Source: Isoetes taiwanensis
Taxonomy: Eukaryota; Streptophyta; Lycopodiopsida; Isoetales; Isoetaceae
Assembly (NCBI GenBank): GCA_021234155.1
Contig: JAJEKV010000040.1
Span: 8,181,161 to 8,245,160 of the forward strand
DNA: 64,000 nucleotides
Direction of reading: 5' to 3'
The notes under the pieces were generated by a model. It did not search any database, was not told where the DNA came from, and worked only from the letters and a program-made list of their open reading frames with translations. Positions 22,559 through 35,200 of the stretch are shown piece after piece. The position numbers were made by a program, and so were the translations under genes. How positions within the stretch are numbered: position 1 is the first letter of the stretch; each line of letters begins with the position of its first letter.

Positions 22559-24191
22559 TGTGACATTCCCCACTAAATATATGATGCCCGGTTACATCTC
22601 GCAAGAAATCCCCCATCCAGCCCTTCGGCCGCATCGGCCCTCCATCTATCCCGCACCTAAGGAATCCCTAGTGCAGGAAGGAGACACGAAGGTGTTTTGC
22701 ACGCCCTTCCCCTATTACTCCTATAACAACGAAAGCATAAGATAATGTCAGCACTAACAATAACAATACATCCAACTACCTCGAAGGGTAGCACATCCGT
22801 ACATCTATAGATACATCAAAGATATCAACACACCATAAAATATGAGAGTTCCTACCCAGCTCAAAATCGCCAAAGGGAAATTATAGGCCCGGCCAATTTG
22901 GGCCCCAAATATAAAGCGGTCGAGATATAACAATGACGGGGCTGGCTATAGACAATGGGGTTTGACCACTCATCGCCCTCCCTCTGCGTACTGCCGGATG
23001 GGCTAAAATTGGGCTCTTGTATGCTTTATAGCCTTAGGAGGCGTAATCCTATGGTATCATCCATTGGGACGACTCCGGGTTGCATCTTCCAGGTCCGACG
23101 AGGTAGGAAGGGTTGCATCTCCCCCTCCCAATATCTAGTGGTTCCATGGGCGGCTAGAGGATCGTGGCTGACACACGGCACTTTTGGTGAACCCCAAAAC
23201 AAGAGCCATGCCAGCACACCCAACTCTTGAGGCGGGGCAGCACCAGTGGCCCGAGGGGAGGTGTCGGACCCATACGAGTCCCACCGCAGTGGCCAGGCCT
23301 ATAGGTGCGGTTAGCTCACGGATTTCGGTAGCCCGCTTCGGCGGGGACCCCCTCCACTTTGCCACTAGCCCCATTGTATAGTGTTAAAGGTACTTCACAT
23401 AGCCCGAGGCGGGGTGGGTTCCTATACCTGGACGCAACTAATAGGAACTAAGGGGTCTAAACTAGGAGCATCATCTAAATAATGGGTACTAGGTCTCTAC
23501 CCTTCCCAATACAAGAAGACAAACATGACCAACCAACATCATATATCCACATAACATGATAAATAATGAGAATAACATCTAATCCTAATCATGTGCATCT
23601 AACTACAGTTAGGGTTCATGATTAGGGTTCAAAATCTAGACTAAGGGTTCTAGAATGAGGCTCTACTAGAATCTGAGAAATGCTAACTCATCTTGAATCT
23701 AGCTTCGGATAGTCTACAAAGGACTTTAACCCAAAACTTGCTCATGAGGAACTCCGTACCTCCCGGCATCTCCACCTTGGGGTTAGTAGCTCCCACTCCT
23801 AGCGATCGTAGCGCGCATGCTCTAGGAAATTTTGTGCTATGCTATGCCACAATAGGCAGTTCTTTCAAGAAATGGAGTTTTGGCCTTGAAACAAGGTTCA
23901 AGGCATTTGGGCCAGGAAAAATGGCCTAGGAGTGGGGTTTGGCCATTTTATAGGTTAGGGTTTCATGTATCCACATGAAAACCGATGGGGTGCTTCCGTG
24001 GCGAGGTGCCCAATAGGGTGAAATACATATGGAAATGGCCCTATGCCTAAAGGTTTGGCTAAGTTATATGAATAACAGCCATGCTCCCTTTTCCACCCTA
24101 CTATAGTGTACAAGGCCACTAAAAGTAGACTTATATCTGATGAAGTGGCTTAAAATATCGTATTTATAAGTATATTTTTAGGGGAATATCA
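22559..24191 (-). repeat. 5' LTR of chromovirus B (1,633 bp)
   Basis: It starts TGTGACATTCCCC beside the PBS and ends GGGGAATATCA. It aligns with 15532-17207 throughout. The terminal CG instead of GCA suggests point decay of the last bases. The TATA-like box is at 23943-23955 on the minus strand. Confidence 0.88.
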
Positions 24192-24894
24192 CGGGGAGCA
24201 AACCAACTTAGAGCTGGCCACGTGAGGGAAGGCCAACCAGCCCAACTTGCTCAGGCCATGGGATATCTATGAGGATGAATTTGGATCCAAGCTTTGATCA
24301 CGATTCAAAACCATGAAGCTTGGACCAGGTCGTCAAAACTTCTCGACCAATCTTAGATTCTAATAGCCTCAATCTAGAACCCCAAGTGAATTTATGTGTG
24401 AAGCAACGTTTCCTTAAGCTATTTATTGTCAAGCGCAAAGCTGGCGACATACTTGAAAGTTCTTTGAATCTGTTGTAATAAAGTTTGAAACCTCCTCCAT
24501 AGATACAAAATCACTAAATATAGGAAAAACAATGCTTAGGATCGGAAGCGGACAAAATTGGTAAAGGGATTACGGTTCAAGCTGTCATGAACCTCTCATA
24601 AAAAACAAAGGAAAATCACGTGGATCATAAAAAAATATGGAAGAAATACGCCAAAGAGGTCCAAGAATACGATGAATGAACAGAATCAAAAGGTATAATG
24701 GCCCAAGGCAACCCGGGAACCGGAGGCAATTATGCGGCAGAAGACTCCAATTTGGTGTTGAACTAGAATGGTTAAAGCCTTGAGAAGGAGGTGCCTCCTT
24801 ATGTATCTGGGTCAACGGTCAGGATCGCACCGCATGCATGTAGGTTCTAGAAATGGAAATGTTCCTGCATACGAGAAAGACATGAGGGAATGTC
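24192..24894. other. Intergenic sequence, nothing recognised
   Basis: This AT-rich DNA right of chromovirus B has no convincing open frame. If B had inserted into the gag at 14976-15531, the gag N-terminus should continue here on the minus strand; it does not. Confidence 0.5.
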
Positions 24895-24908
24895 TTCAAT
24901 AAATATTA

Positions 24909-24978
24909 GTAGCGCATTTGGCAAAGGTGTATGACTTGCAACTAGAAGGTTGTAAGTTCAAATCCTGTCTTCTGCAAC
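24909..24978 (+). repeat. tRNA-derived SINE head
   Basis: Box A tagcgcatttgg (24910-24921) and box B agttcaaatcc (24955-24965) have the right order and spacing for an internal Pol III promoter. The stretch between them resembles a tRNA anticodon arm (atgacttgcaactagaagg), but the acceptor ends do not pair, so this is a SINE head and not a tRNA gene. The SINE tail is unclear because a hairpin begins 16 bases further on. Confidence 0.6.
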
Positions 24979-24993
24979 TACTTTTTTGCATTC

Positions 24994-25060
24994 GTGTGAC
25001 GACCATCTTTTGTATATATGAGTATAATGTATGATACAAATATCCATATGGTCGTCACAC
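24994..25060. repeat. 67-bp hairpin with perfect 13-bp ends
   Basis: gtgtgacgaccat (24994-25006) is mirrored by atggtcgtcacac (25048-25060), and the inner parts ttttgtat and atacaaa also pair. It could be a tiny MITE or a SINE 3' structure. No TSD is evident. Confidence 0.75.
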
Positions 25061-25919
25061 AATCTGGTGGGAAAGCAAAGAACCAGAGTGGGAGAAGTGT
25101 CTGTGAAGAGAATCATAGCTTCTTCCTAAGCATCATGCTTGGCTTTATGATGATAATACATACCCTCTGTAAACAATCGGTCATATGAAAAGATAAGCCT
25201 ATCTAGCATGAGAGCTTGGTAGCCATTCAGCAAGTATGGTTTCATATTAAGCAAATCTCGGATGATATTTGGAGTCATGGTACAAATCTTCGTGCATGAA
25301 AATTTCAGTTGGTGCAGTATAGGCCGACAGATTTTCCAATTGGGTTTTACAATTCAGCTTCAATGTCAGCGCTATCAGCATTTCTAAAGGCCACATAATG
25401 ATTAGTTAATAGCACATTATGATAGATAAAAATAAAAGATCCAATGGTGGGCAAACTTCTATCAGCCTTATCCTGCAATTTATTTTTGTGTGCCACTGCT
25501 ATTTTAGACAATTCGATTTGGAAGGACACTTTAATCCATGCAACATCAACAGACTTAGCCGAATAATCAACTCTAGCCCCGTGCGTTCAAAGGACTTAAT
25601 AAGCAGTTTGTCTGATTGTGTTTAGGAATCTATTAAATCCTTTTAGGATATCCATGGGATTGACCTAATTTTCTATATTATAAGCCTTAGCCCTGAGGTA
25701 GCTATCTAAACATCTCCAATTGATAGCCTTCCATATATAGTTTGCTCCAAGGCCTTGTCTTTGCTCCTAAAGGACTTGAATCGAAGACTTCCTTTTTTTG
25801 GGTGAGTAATTTTCCCCCAATTTGCAAAGTGCAATCCAGACCATGGAAAATCTTTGAGACACTTCTATATGGCTTTGTAAGATCTCTTATTGACAATCAA
25901 AACTAAGAAGTATATATGG
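25061..25919. other. Non-coding stretch next to LINE fragments
   Basis: No domain is found in the short frames at 25347-25529 (minus), 25419-25625 (plus) or 25702-25896 (minus). Its position just downstream of a minus-strand LINE RT suggests decayed LINE sequence, but I see no motif to prove it. Confidence 0.35.
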
Positions 25920-26400
25920 GTACTAGCCAAGAACAAAATTTGTTGTAGTAGCTCTACCGTCAAAAGATAAGCCAGCAGAAATATGGTTCAACTTATTTTT
26001 GATCTTGGAGACAATGGGATTCCAAACGTCTTTATTGGCCAAGTTGATGGCATGGTGAGGAGGATTAATGTGAATACCTCGAATGTTTAGTGCTAGGCTA
26101 GGGGAGTCCCATAAGATACTGCATTTGGCCAGATTTAGCTGGGGAGGATTAATGTGAATACCTCGAATGTTTAGTGCTAGGTTAGGGGAGTCCCATAAGA
26201 TACTGCATTTGGCCAGATTTAGCTGCACCCTAGAGATTCTACCAAAATGTTCAATACAGTAAAAAACTGTCAACACAGCCTTGATTGCTTTTGAGAAGGA
26301 CAAAGGTATCATCGGCGTATTGCAATATAATCAGTTGCTTATTAGATCCAGACATGGTCAGATCTTGAATCTTATTTTGGGACTGGACAAGTAAAAACTA
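25920..26400 (-). pseudogene. LINE (L1-type) reverse transcriptase fragment
   Basis: The minus strand encodes QLIILQYADDTFVLLKSN (about 26345-26290) with the catalytic YADD. After a one-frame shift comes a 129-codon frame with RVQLNLAKCSILWDSP and LALNIRGIHINPP, the thumb region that follows ADD in L1 elements. A duplicated 28-residue block lies in this frame. The frameshift after ADDT and the missing ends make it a pseudogene. L1 RT copies the element RNA at the target site. Confidence 0.8.
26061..26228 (-). repeat. In-frame 84-bp tandem duplication within the LINE RT
   Basis: The block starting aggattaatgtgaatacctc occurs at 26061 and 26145, with one substitution seen (gctaggcta/gctaggtta). 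The period of 84 is 28 codons, so the reading frame is kept. The near-identity shows the duplication is recent relative to the LINE decay. Confidence 0.95.
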
Positions 26401-26461
26401 TTATTGTAAGATTTCTGCAACAAAGAGAAATAGGTATGGGGCCAAAGGACATCAGACTGGA

Positions 26462-26560
26462 AGAAGCAAAGGTTTTTATTTTTTATTTTTTTGAGGGAAC
26501 GAATTTTTATATTTTGTATTAAAAGATTAAAAAGTACAATGTTACACTGCTTGTAGAGAA
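26462..26560 (-). other. Probable 3' end of a second minus-strand LINE
   Basis: A T-rich run (ttttattttttatttttttgag, the poly-A side of a minus-strand element) is followed by ggaacgaatttttatatttt, very similar in layout to the LINE tail at 50834. It suggests a second LINE 3' end inserted to the right of the RT fragment. Confidence 0.45.
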
Positions 26561-28347
26561 TACTACAGGAGTAACCTCGACATCTTCATTCTCCACATAC
26601 AGGAACTTATTAATTGCTCTAGAAGCTGATATCCTTGAGAAGCTCATAAGGCCTATCCGCATCGTAACTAGATTACACTTGGAAGTAATTCATCTCATCC
26701 ACAGGCACTTGCAAATGATCTGAATAACCAAAATAAGAAGAAGATATATGCGCCTTGCTCCAACAAGGCCTAGAATCATTTCTGTATAAGAATAGCAAAA
26801 TAGAATGGAATTAGGGCATGATGCTGATCTTAGCACCACGGCTCAAATGTAGCGATATTTGAGCAAGCCATATCGATTGGATTGATATCAAAGGAAAATT
26901 TGGCATCGGTGCAAATTATTGAGTAGCTTCTTTAATCATATCCCGTTGAAAAAGCAAATAAGGTGCTAGGAATTTCCAAGTATTTGCCAATTTAACATAC
27001 AACATTGCTTTCTGAACCACTCCAGCGTAAATCAGTTTTGAACCTTGCAATTCCTTTGATAGAAGAATCTTTCTAATACATCAAATGCAAAACCGGTTCT
27101 TTGCTAGCAAAAGAAAAGAAGCGGAAAAGGAAGAGCGATAGACTTACTTCTTTCCAAAAGAATGAATTGTGATATCCTCCTGAAAAAAACCCAAAAGAAA
27201 CATCTTTACCTAATCTTGGATCATTTCTTCACCTTATGGGTGGCATCCAAATGGATCTACCCTTCGGCAAGTCTTTATTAAGAACAAAGTCATGAAAGTA
27301 CCTCATTGCCGCGACTTTTGAAGCGAAATTGTGTTTGTGTATATGCATTTGCATCGCTCAAGACCACACAATGCGTAGTACATCCTGTTTTACCGGCACT
27401 TGGAGGCTTGCAAAAAATGCACAGAAGCGTGCAGTAGAAATTACATGTAAAAGCCATTCTGCCCCCCTTTCGAGACCACACATGCGTGTTGTCCTTCTTT
27501 TGCAACACTTGGGGAGGCTAGAACCACTTTACGCCCCTTTCAAATTTGAGAATGGGCGACTATGGATAATGCATTTTGGATTAAGTGGGTTTGAAAATAA
27601 AAATTGATTTAACATCGAACCAATATCTTGCCAAGGGTACCATAAAGTGATGTGTTGGCCACTTGCAAAGCCCTAGCGTGTTTGCACGAGAAGTCGCCCA
27701 TCTTGGGGAACATGTTTTGAGATGTACTAATGATGTAGGTAATACAAGGGTGGGGGAAGATATTGCCCTTAACAGACTATTTGAGCATCGTGGGATAAAC
27801 AAAGTTTGCCTACATAATGAAGCAATATAGCTCGTTGCCTTGCCTTTGTCTCGGGATTCACAATGCATTCTTTTCTTTATAGGTCATGGCCGACTTGGCA
27901 GGATGGATTCAACAAGCATTTTGTAGCTATGGCGGCAAATTGGCTATGGTGGGCCGGAATAGCAAATGGCAAAGCTTCAAATCTCTCAAAAAATTTTGTT
28001 CTTGCGGATCTAAGTGGGGAAAAATACCTTGATCTGGCCGAAACCGGTTGTGCTATGTGTTGGAACCCTTTGCATGTCCCCTAATTTCTTGCCAAAATTT
28101 TGCTTTTTATGCAGGCGACAAACCCGCGAGCGGATAGCCTTGTGATGAGGCAAAATCCCGCTAAATGCATCCACAATATCTTGCCAAAAGTACCCTGCTG
28201 TGTCAAAGCAAAAAATCCTTCTTACAAAGAACACATCTCGTTAGAGGATATTCTTACCAAGATTGCCACCTTAGAAAAGATGCAAAATGAATCACTCCAT
28301 CAGATTTTTTCCTCAATTCTCATGGAGAACAAATCCATCGAGCCACT
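26561..28347. other. Unassigned sequence between LINE fragments
   Basis: There are no diagnostic motifs. Two diverged copies of a sequence around agaccacacatgcgt...ttgcaacacttgg.aggct lie at about 27360-27420 and 27474-27520. Short frames at 27329-27607, 27581-27868 and 28100-28351 show no family resemblance. Confidence 0.35.
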
Positions 28348-28790
28348 TTAGCCACGGGAAGCTAGAAATGGATTCTTCAACAGCACGTGATGATGATCCG
28401 TGAAGGGAGGGCGGCTGCTCCCTAGCCGGCCAAGAACAGCGTCTTGGGCGCCAACAACATTTTTTTTTTTAGAGCCATGATTCTCCAGGTCAGGGTGGAT
28501 CCCTGTATAGGAGGGAGACTGCTCTAGAAAGTCCCATCTAATGGAGTCATATGTTCGTCTGAAGTCATGTTTCAAGAGTAAACAACCTTGTTGGAAAAGC
28601 CTGTTCCAATGTAGTCCCTCATTGGTTGCTATATAGTTATTTAAAATATATTTAACAAGGAGGAAGGCTGATTGACATGAGTTAATAGTCTCATGTAAAT
28701 GATGCATGATTCTGAGAGCCCAAATTTTGGCTAGGATTTTATATGTGGTGTTGGTAAGAGACCACCAATCTAGCTAGACTGTTTACTTTT
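28348..28790 (-). pseudogene. LINE reverse transcriptase fragment (N-terminal RT)
   Basis: The minus strand gives TYKILAKIWALRIM (about 28750-28710), then in the same frame ETINSCQSAFLLVKYILNN, a QQGCLLLKHDFRRTYDSIRW block and DFLEQS. This is the L1 series for RT blocks 1-3 (normally ...NQSAFL.GR.I.DN..., ..LKLDF.KAYD.V.W). The first catalytic Asp in KHDF is present; the YADD half is absent. It may be another part of the LINE at 25920. Confidence 0.8.
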
Positions 28791-28944
28791 GGGACGAGGG
28801 CTATCATACTTGAATTGAAAGCAGGTGAATAAAGCTAGTAAACTATGCACCCTTAATAAAGTTCATAAAATCATGCTTCATGAAACTCCAAAAAGTGAGA
28901 AAGAATGCAAGGGGGAAAGCCATTTAGGCTTGGGCTTTTCCCTT

Positions 28945-29080
28945 TCTCTATTTCCTTAAGAATGCAAATAATTTTCTGGAATATCCAAGGAACCATCATC
29001 CATAACCTTAACCTTTGGGACATATTTCCTTAAGAATGAAAATAATTTCCTAATATCCAAGGAACCATCATCCATAAGGC
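28945..29080. repeat. 78-bp imperfect tandem repeat before the RadA gene
   Basis: ttccttaagaatgcaaataatttt...ccaaggaaccatcatccata occurs at about 28951-29012 and again at about 29029-29079. The repeat lies 130-270 bp upstream of the RadA ATG, between LINE DNA and the gene. Confidence 0.85.
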
Positions 29081-29214
29081 AGGATTTGAAGGAAGAAATT
29101 TTGGGTTTCTTATAAAGCGTGCAAAATCCCGCCCCCGGTGGGTTCCCTAGCACAAAACCTTCAGAAAAACCTTAGGTAAACCCTGCTGACGATGGATCAT
29201 CGCCCCTAATTGAG

Positions 29215-32200
29215 ATGTCCTTGCGAAGGCAGGCGATGATCTCTGCATTTGGGATGAGTTTTGAGCGCAAATTGTGTTGTTTAGTGTATAGAGCTGGCGA
29301 TAGAGCTTCCGGCGCAGGGGATGGACCACAGAGGTACCTCTGCATTGTTGAACACACAAAAACTGGTAATTTCCCTACTTCTTTACTGCAAAAGCGGCAG
29401 CTAGCTTCATTTGCAGCACGCAGCAGCATTACAGCAGCTCAAATTGGAGATGGTGGTACAAAGAAACAGCGCAAAACTTATGTTTGTCGTGAATGTAAAC
29501 ATTCTCACTTTCAATGGGTTGGGGAATGCCGGGGTTGTGGTAGTGTGAATACGGTGTATGAGGAACGTATTTCTCAAGCAGCAGGGAAGGGGGCTATTGC
29601 TAAAGTACTTGAAGGATTTATTATGGAAGATTTTGCCTCTGAGAGTGGGATCAAAACTGACGAGGATACTAGAAGATTTAATTCATGGCTTCCCAATGCA
29701 GCTGTGAAACTTCAACGATTATCCGAAGTAGCTAAAGGAGCTTCAACGCAACAGTTGCGCATTCCGTTGTAAGAAGTAATCCCTTCACGAAGTTGACGTC
29801 TGATTATAGTCTATAAATAGTACATCCGGTGGACATTTGTTTCACGAAAAGCCCGTAACGAACTTTGGTACAAGCATATTAACTGTTAAGAAAATTTGCT
29901 TCAACTCTTTCCCTGAAACCAATCTAAGAGAATGTGGTATTTGATTTTTAACAATTAAGGTTGGGAGAAAGATCGTGGCAGTAATACAGGAGTTCAATGA
30001 TATAAAACGTTGAAAGAGTACGAAGGTGTCTTAATCTTTTCAAACTTATATGTTTTCGAAAGGAAAATGGCTTTTATCCTTACCCGTTTATGTTACTCTA
30101 TATTGTAGTGTCCTTTGTATGACAATATGGAAAACCACAGACGTTAATGTTCTTTCTTATTTCTTTAGGTTTGGAGATCTGGGCAAGGAAATATCAATAG
30201 TTCTCGGCGGAGGACTAGTGCAAGGTTTGTCACTTCCATTTATCTAAATTTCACTTTGCTTCATGTTCCTTTCATGCTAGCAGATTGAATTCTTAGAGCA
30301 ACATTAATCCATGTGGGCCTTGTTGAGATTTATTTGGGAACTCTTCTTTGCTGCAGGATCAGTAGTGCTCCTATGTGGTGATCCCGGTATAGGGAAAAGC
30401 ACTTTGCTTTTGCAGGTTTTATTATTTATCAATTGTTTTGGCCTGCATGATTTGATTCAGTTGGCTAAACATGGAAAGTTTTGGCCATATTCTAGCTGGC
30501 GGATACTCTTACAGGGGGCATAGGGAATTCTGAAACATATCCAGTGCTTTATGCATCTGGGGAAGAGGTGTGCATGTTTTTTTTCAATTGGCATGATAAA
30601 CTTCTAAATGACTGCTTGTTTGCCCTTGAGCCCACACAAGAGTATTCAATTCTAGCTTGAAGCGTGTTTTTGAAAGTATTTTCTCTAGAAGAAACAGGGG
30701 GTTAAAAGCTTTAGAAATGTCGTTTCTTATAGTTACAGAAAGCTTGGAATTTTCAACATGCATTTTCGGTCTAGCTTATAGAAAATACCAAAGAAAAAAC
30801 AATCATAGAAAAATATCAGCGTGTTTTGTTTACTTTTGGTATTATGACTGACTCTACGTGTTCTTCTCAATGCATATATAATAAAAAGAGTGCACAGCAA
30901 ATTGCTGATCGGGCCAATCGTTTGAATATTGATGCGCATGAAATCTATGTTGTACCAACATCTGACCTTGAGGTAGGTGAGCTGCCGTTTATTTGTCATT
31001 TGTTCTGTTGCAAGTATCTCATGCTAAAGGAAATCTTTAGTTTCTTTGTGAATAGACTAAAACAAATGACATAGTTCCTGTCTTTTAAGTTTTACTTTCT
31101 TTGTTCAGGATATTGTAGCTCATATTCTTGATATTCGCCCAAGAGCTGTTCTGCTGGACTCAATTCAGACAGTCTTCCTTCGTGATTTAAGAACTGGTCT
31201 GGGTAGCGTTAGCCAGGTTATTACTCAGATTCATCAGTAATCTTCTATATTTCATAGGCAGTTATAGGCTGCATGCATACATCCCGAAGCGCGAAATGTC
31301 AGTTAACAGGTACTGCGATTTTTCCTATAAAGCACCACGGTTGGTTTTATGGACATTTTTTACCCAAGAAATTATGTTTTATCTTGGCATTTCAAGAAAA
31401 TAAAGATTGATTTAATAAAAGCTTTTTATGACTGTGGCTATCATTTTGCAGTACTGCTGTTGCAATTTCATTGATATATCTGTTTAGGGTATAGGTGCTT
31501 ATGATTTCATATATAAATTTAGTGTACTACAGATTGCATGGGCCAGCTGTAAATAATTTATCCTGATTTCACTATAAATTTCACAGGTGAAGGAATGCAC
31601 AGCAGTTTTGCACAGAGTGGCAAAGAATTTGGGCGTCCCCATCATTATGGTACAGCTTATCATTGAGCAGATCATATTTCATTCTTATTGCCATGGAAGG
31701 ATTCTATTCATATAGCCATGGCAGGACTTGTTTATGTTGTTGTAATCAACTTTCTCAACTACAACTAACTGACATGGATAGGAACTATAATCGCTTTTAC
31801 CTTTTCCTATGGATTCGTAAAGTATTGGACATTACCTGCGGAATCATATTCTAACAATCCTGATCATGGATCATAGAGATGTGTATTACTATGGATTTAT
31901 CATTAACGAACACATGCAATATGGTCTTCTTAGTTATTTGATTAGACTTATGCCCAGGAACGCGTCAGATTTGGTGGATAACTGTATTGAGCCTTTTTGC
32001 AGGCTGGTCATGTGACAAAAACTGGTGAATCAGCTGGGCCTCGAGTCCTTGAACATACAGTGGATGTTTTACTCTACTTAGAGGTCTCCAATCTCCCTAG
32101 CCAACATTGCAGTTTACGTAGTAGTATTTATGCTGCTTCTCATGAACCTCCTTTCTTAGGGTGAACGCTCGCAGTCGCACCGGTTGCTGAGGGCTGTTAA

Positions 32201-35200
32201 AAACAGATTTGGCCGCTCTGGTGAGGTACGTCAGTTATTTGTCTCATGTTTAACGCTTTTGATGCTGGATATTGATATGTCATTTCCCGTCCCTTAAGAT
32301 GGTGAAGTATGGGTATAAAGCTTTGAAATCGGAGATCCATTAGATTTTATTGTTAGTGGACCAAAATTGAAGAACTTTAGAATATTGTTCATGCCAATTG
32401 CCATTATGCATCGTCAGGATATGAAAGAGGTGCACAACAGCTATGTAAAAGTTTCCTTCTAATGGACTTGTCAATAAAGAGAGTATATAGCACACGTTGC
32501 GGGCCTTTCCTTGCTGTGCCTCTTGTAACAGATCATGGTTCTGCTTTCTAGATTGAGGGCAAGCCTCAGAAGCCTCTAGCTAACTTTGCAATCCAACTAG
32601 GTGCTACATTTATCTGGGCATGTTGATGATCAAGAGTCTTCCAAAGTTGGCTTCCAGAAAAGGAGGAAATGCATTTTCTGAGGAGCCCTTGTCCTAGTTG
32701 TGCAGGTTTGAAATTTTTATTTTCTTTTAGATTTCCCATTGACTCAGAAGAAAAGCCTTGCTTGAAAAAGGGAAAGTGTCTGGCTGTTTAAGACTTAAAG
32801 AACAGAAGTGGAATAGATTCAACATGTTCGCGTTCTTTATATCAATTTCTCATCTTCTTTTGTCTAACCATGTTAGGAAATTTCATGTGCGTTAACATAA
32901 TGATTTTCCCATGATTTCCTATTGTTACGTGGCTTTTAACGACCTGAATGCATATAGGTAGGAGTTTTTGAAATGACTGAAAATGGGGTAAAGGCAATCT
33001 CAAATCCGAGTCAGATATTCCGTAACCAAACAGTAAATGGTGCTTCTTCTGCTGTTGCAGTTACAATGGAGGGTTCTCGTCCACTTTTCATTGAAGTTCA
33101 GGTAATACCTTATGGATGGCATGGCTTGTCATATAAGCTCTTTGGCAAACCTTATGCCTTTATAACTGTATTCCTTACATTGTAACCAATCGTGCCAAAT
33201 AGACCAGGTACGTAATCATGTGCAGTGAATAGACATAAACTGCAGCATGCCATTATGATGGTGGAAGATCCGCTTAGAAGTGTAGTGTGTTGCTGCTCCA
33301 GAAATAATCAGGGTTTATAGTAGTTTTTGGAACCGCATTCATGTGATTGAAATTCTTTTAATTATCTCTTTTCAAACATCGGCCTCTGGACCTTAACTTA
33401 ATTGCGTCATCAAGCATGCTACATTTTGTATTATTATCTACACGTTATAAACCTCAAACAGACTCGTAGGTTTCTCAAAACATATATTATCTTTTTGTCT
33501 CTTGGCATTTCAACTACAACAAACTGAACAACAAAAAGAAGATGCAAGAAGCAAAAGGGGCCTTCAGGAGTTACTGATTTTGGTTGCTAATTGAAGTTCA
33601 TAATGGCAATTCTCCAATTAGGTAGGTGCCTATGCAAAAGGCTGTATTGGTTCTCCCTTTGTTCTTACAACAGGATCTTAGATTTGCTGCATGTTCTTTG
33701 AGCCTGTTGGATTGGCTTGGTTTAAATGCAAGGTAAATGCCATTTTCTTGCTTGATATTGTGGAATATTGATCTATACATTATTCTACAGTTTTAAGCCA
33801 TCAAAAGATTATACTAAATTGCTCATTGTAATATATGATATTCCAATTCCGCCCATTGCATTTCCATTGAACTATTGTAGTGTGTGTTTTGCAGGCTCTA
33901 TCTTTGTATAATAATGCTCACTTTCATAGCAGACGATGCAACGGAATTGATCCAAACAGGCTTTCTCTCATCCTTGCTGTAAGGACATAGCATATGTTAT
34001 TTCTAGTCTCACCCTAGGTGATTCCGCTTATATGCAAGCTGATGACTTCCACATGATAGTCACTAGTATATAAATCCCTGCAATTATCTATAACGACCTG
34101 CACGATTGCTGGGATCCTAACCTCCTTAGCCAGAATACCTGTGGTGGGTATGCATGTCAAAATACAGAATGTGCGGGTGTCATGTTCAATCTATATTCAT
34201 CAAACACACAGTTGCAAAATGTTGTGCATTTTAAAGACAAATCATAATTTTCCTCAACTGGAAGGTTTTGGGACATAAAATTGTTTTCTGTCAGAAAATG
34301 TTAAGCTCTTGCTCCAACATTGGACCCTTCTTTTTACCCATGGTACATCATACTAGTATGGCTTTGCAGTAGATTTTCTTTCTATAGACAATGGAGCCTG
34401 AAACTTGGCCTTGTTAATCTGAAATATTACTGTTCTTATTGCAAAGGAACATTTTAACGTTCTTATTATTCTGAAGGTTCTTATGAAGCAAGTGCGGTTA
34501 AGACTTTCCGCTCAGGTGAGTTAAATACATTTATAAGTACCACTTGGTTTATTGTCCATAATTTTGGTGGGACTTTTGAGCAGGAGGTACACATCAATGT
34601 TGTTGGAGGATTCCAACTGGAGGAACCTGCAGCTGACCTTGCAATTGCTGTTGCAATTTCAAGCAGGTTTTTCCTAATGCATTTTCTTGTTGCTTTTAGA
34701 GATGACTTGATAAATGTGGAAAGTTGGTCACATATACTCAACCCCCAATATGCTGGTAAACAGTGTATTTGAACTCATGGTTCCTCAAGATACAGTTTTC
34801 ATTGGCGAGATTGGGCTTGGGGGTGAACTGCGCAGTGTATGGGTGCTTTGACTCTATTTAATTTCTTTCAGAAGTAGCTGACTTGAAAGTTTTTCTCTTA
34901 GGTTGGAGAGCTACAGAAGCGTATCAATGAGGCCCTTAAACTAGGATTCAAGAAGTGCATTGTCCCACAAACGGCAAAGAAAGATATTGATTATGGAAGC
35001 ATTGAAGTTGTTGGTTGTGGTAATGTCGTTGAGGTACTTAAGCAAATATTTCCAAGTAAAGTGTGTGGCCATGAACACCAAATTACGAGATTAGAAAAGA
35101 TAACCCAAAGGAGTCCCAGCGAGGAGTTTAAGGACACTGAAAGGTGTACTGAGACTGGAGTCAATCACATGAAAGCATATCAAAACTCGCATAATCCATT

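Larger units (their letters stand above)
15532..24191 (-). mobile_element. Chromovirus B (Ty3/gypsy), 8.66 kb, both LTRs present
   Basis: LTRs lie at 15532-17207 (3' copy) and 22559-24191 (5' copy). A PPT lies at 17208-17220 and a PBS at 22546-22557. Between them, read on the minus strand, come a gag/leader region, RT, integrase, and a chromodomain-like C-terminus, the gypsy order. The LTRs have many substitutions and indels relative to each other, and coding parts are broken, so the insertion is old. Flanking pentamers (ggagt left, cgggg right) do not match, so no TSD can be shown. Confidence 0.85.

Noticed and set aside
24909-24978. tRNA gene
   Set aside because: Boxes A and B fit, but acceptor and anticodon stems do not pair properly and no discriminator end is present, so a SINE head is the better call.
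34677-34763. Extension of RadA exon 13 past 34666
   Set aside because: Reading through gives a stop and loses the phase; the donor at 34667 with acceptor at 34763 keeps the frame and the GEIGLGG block.
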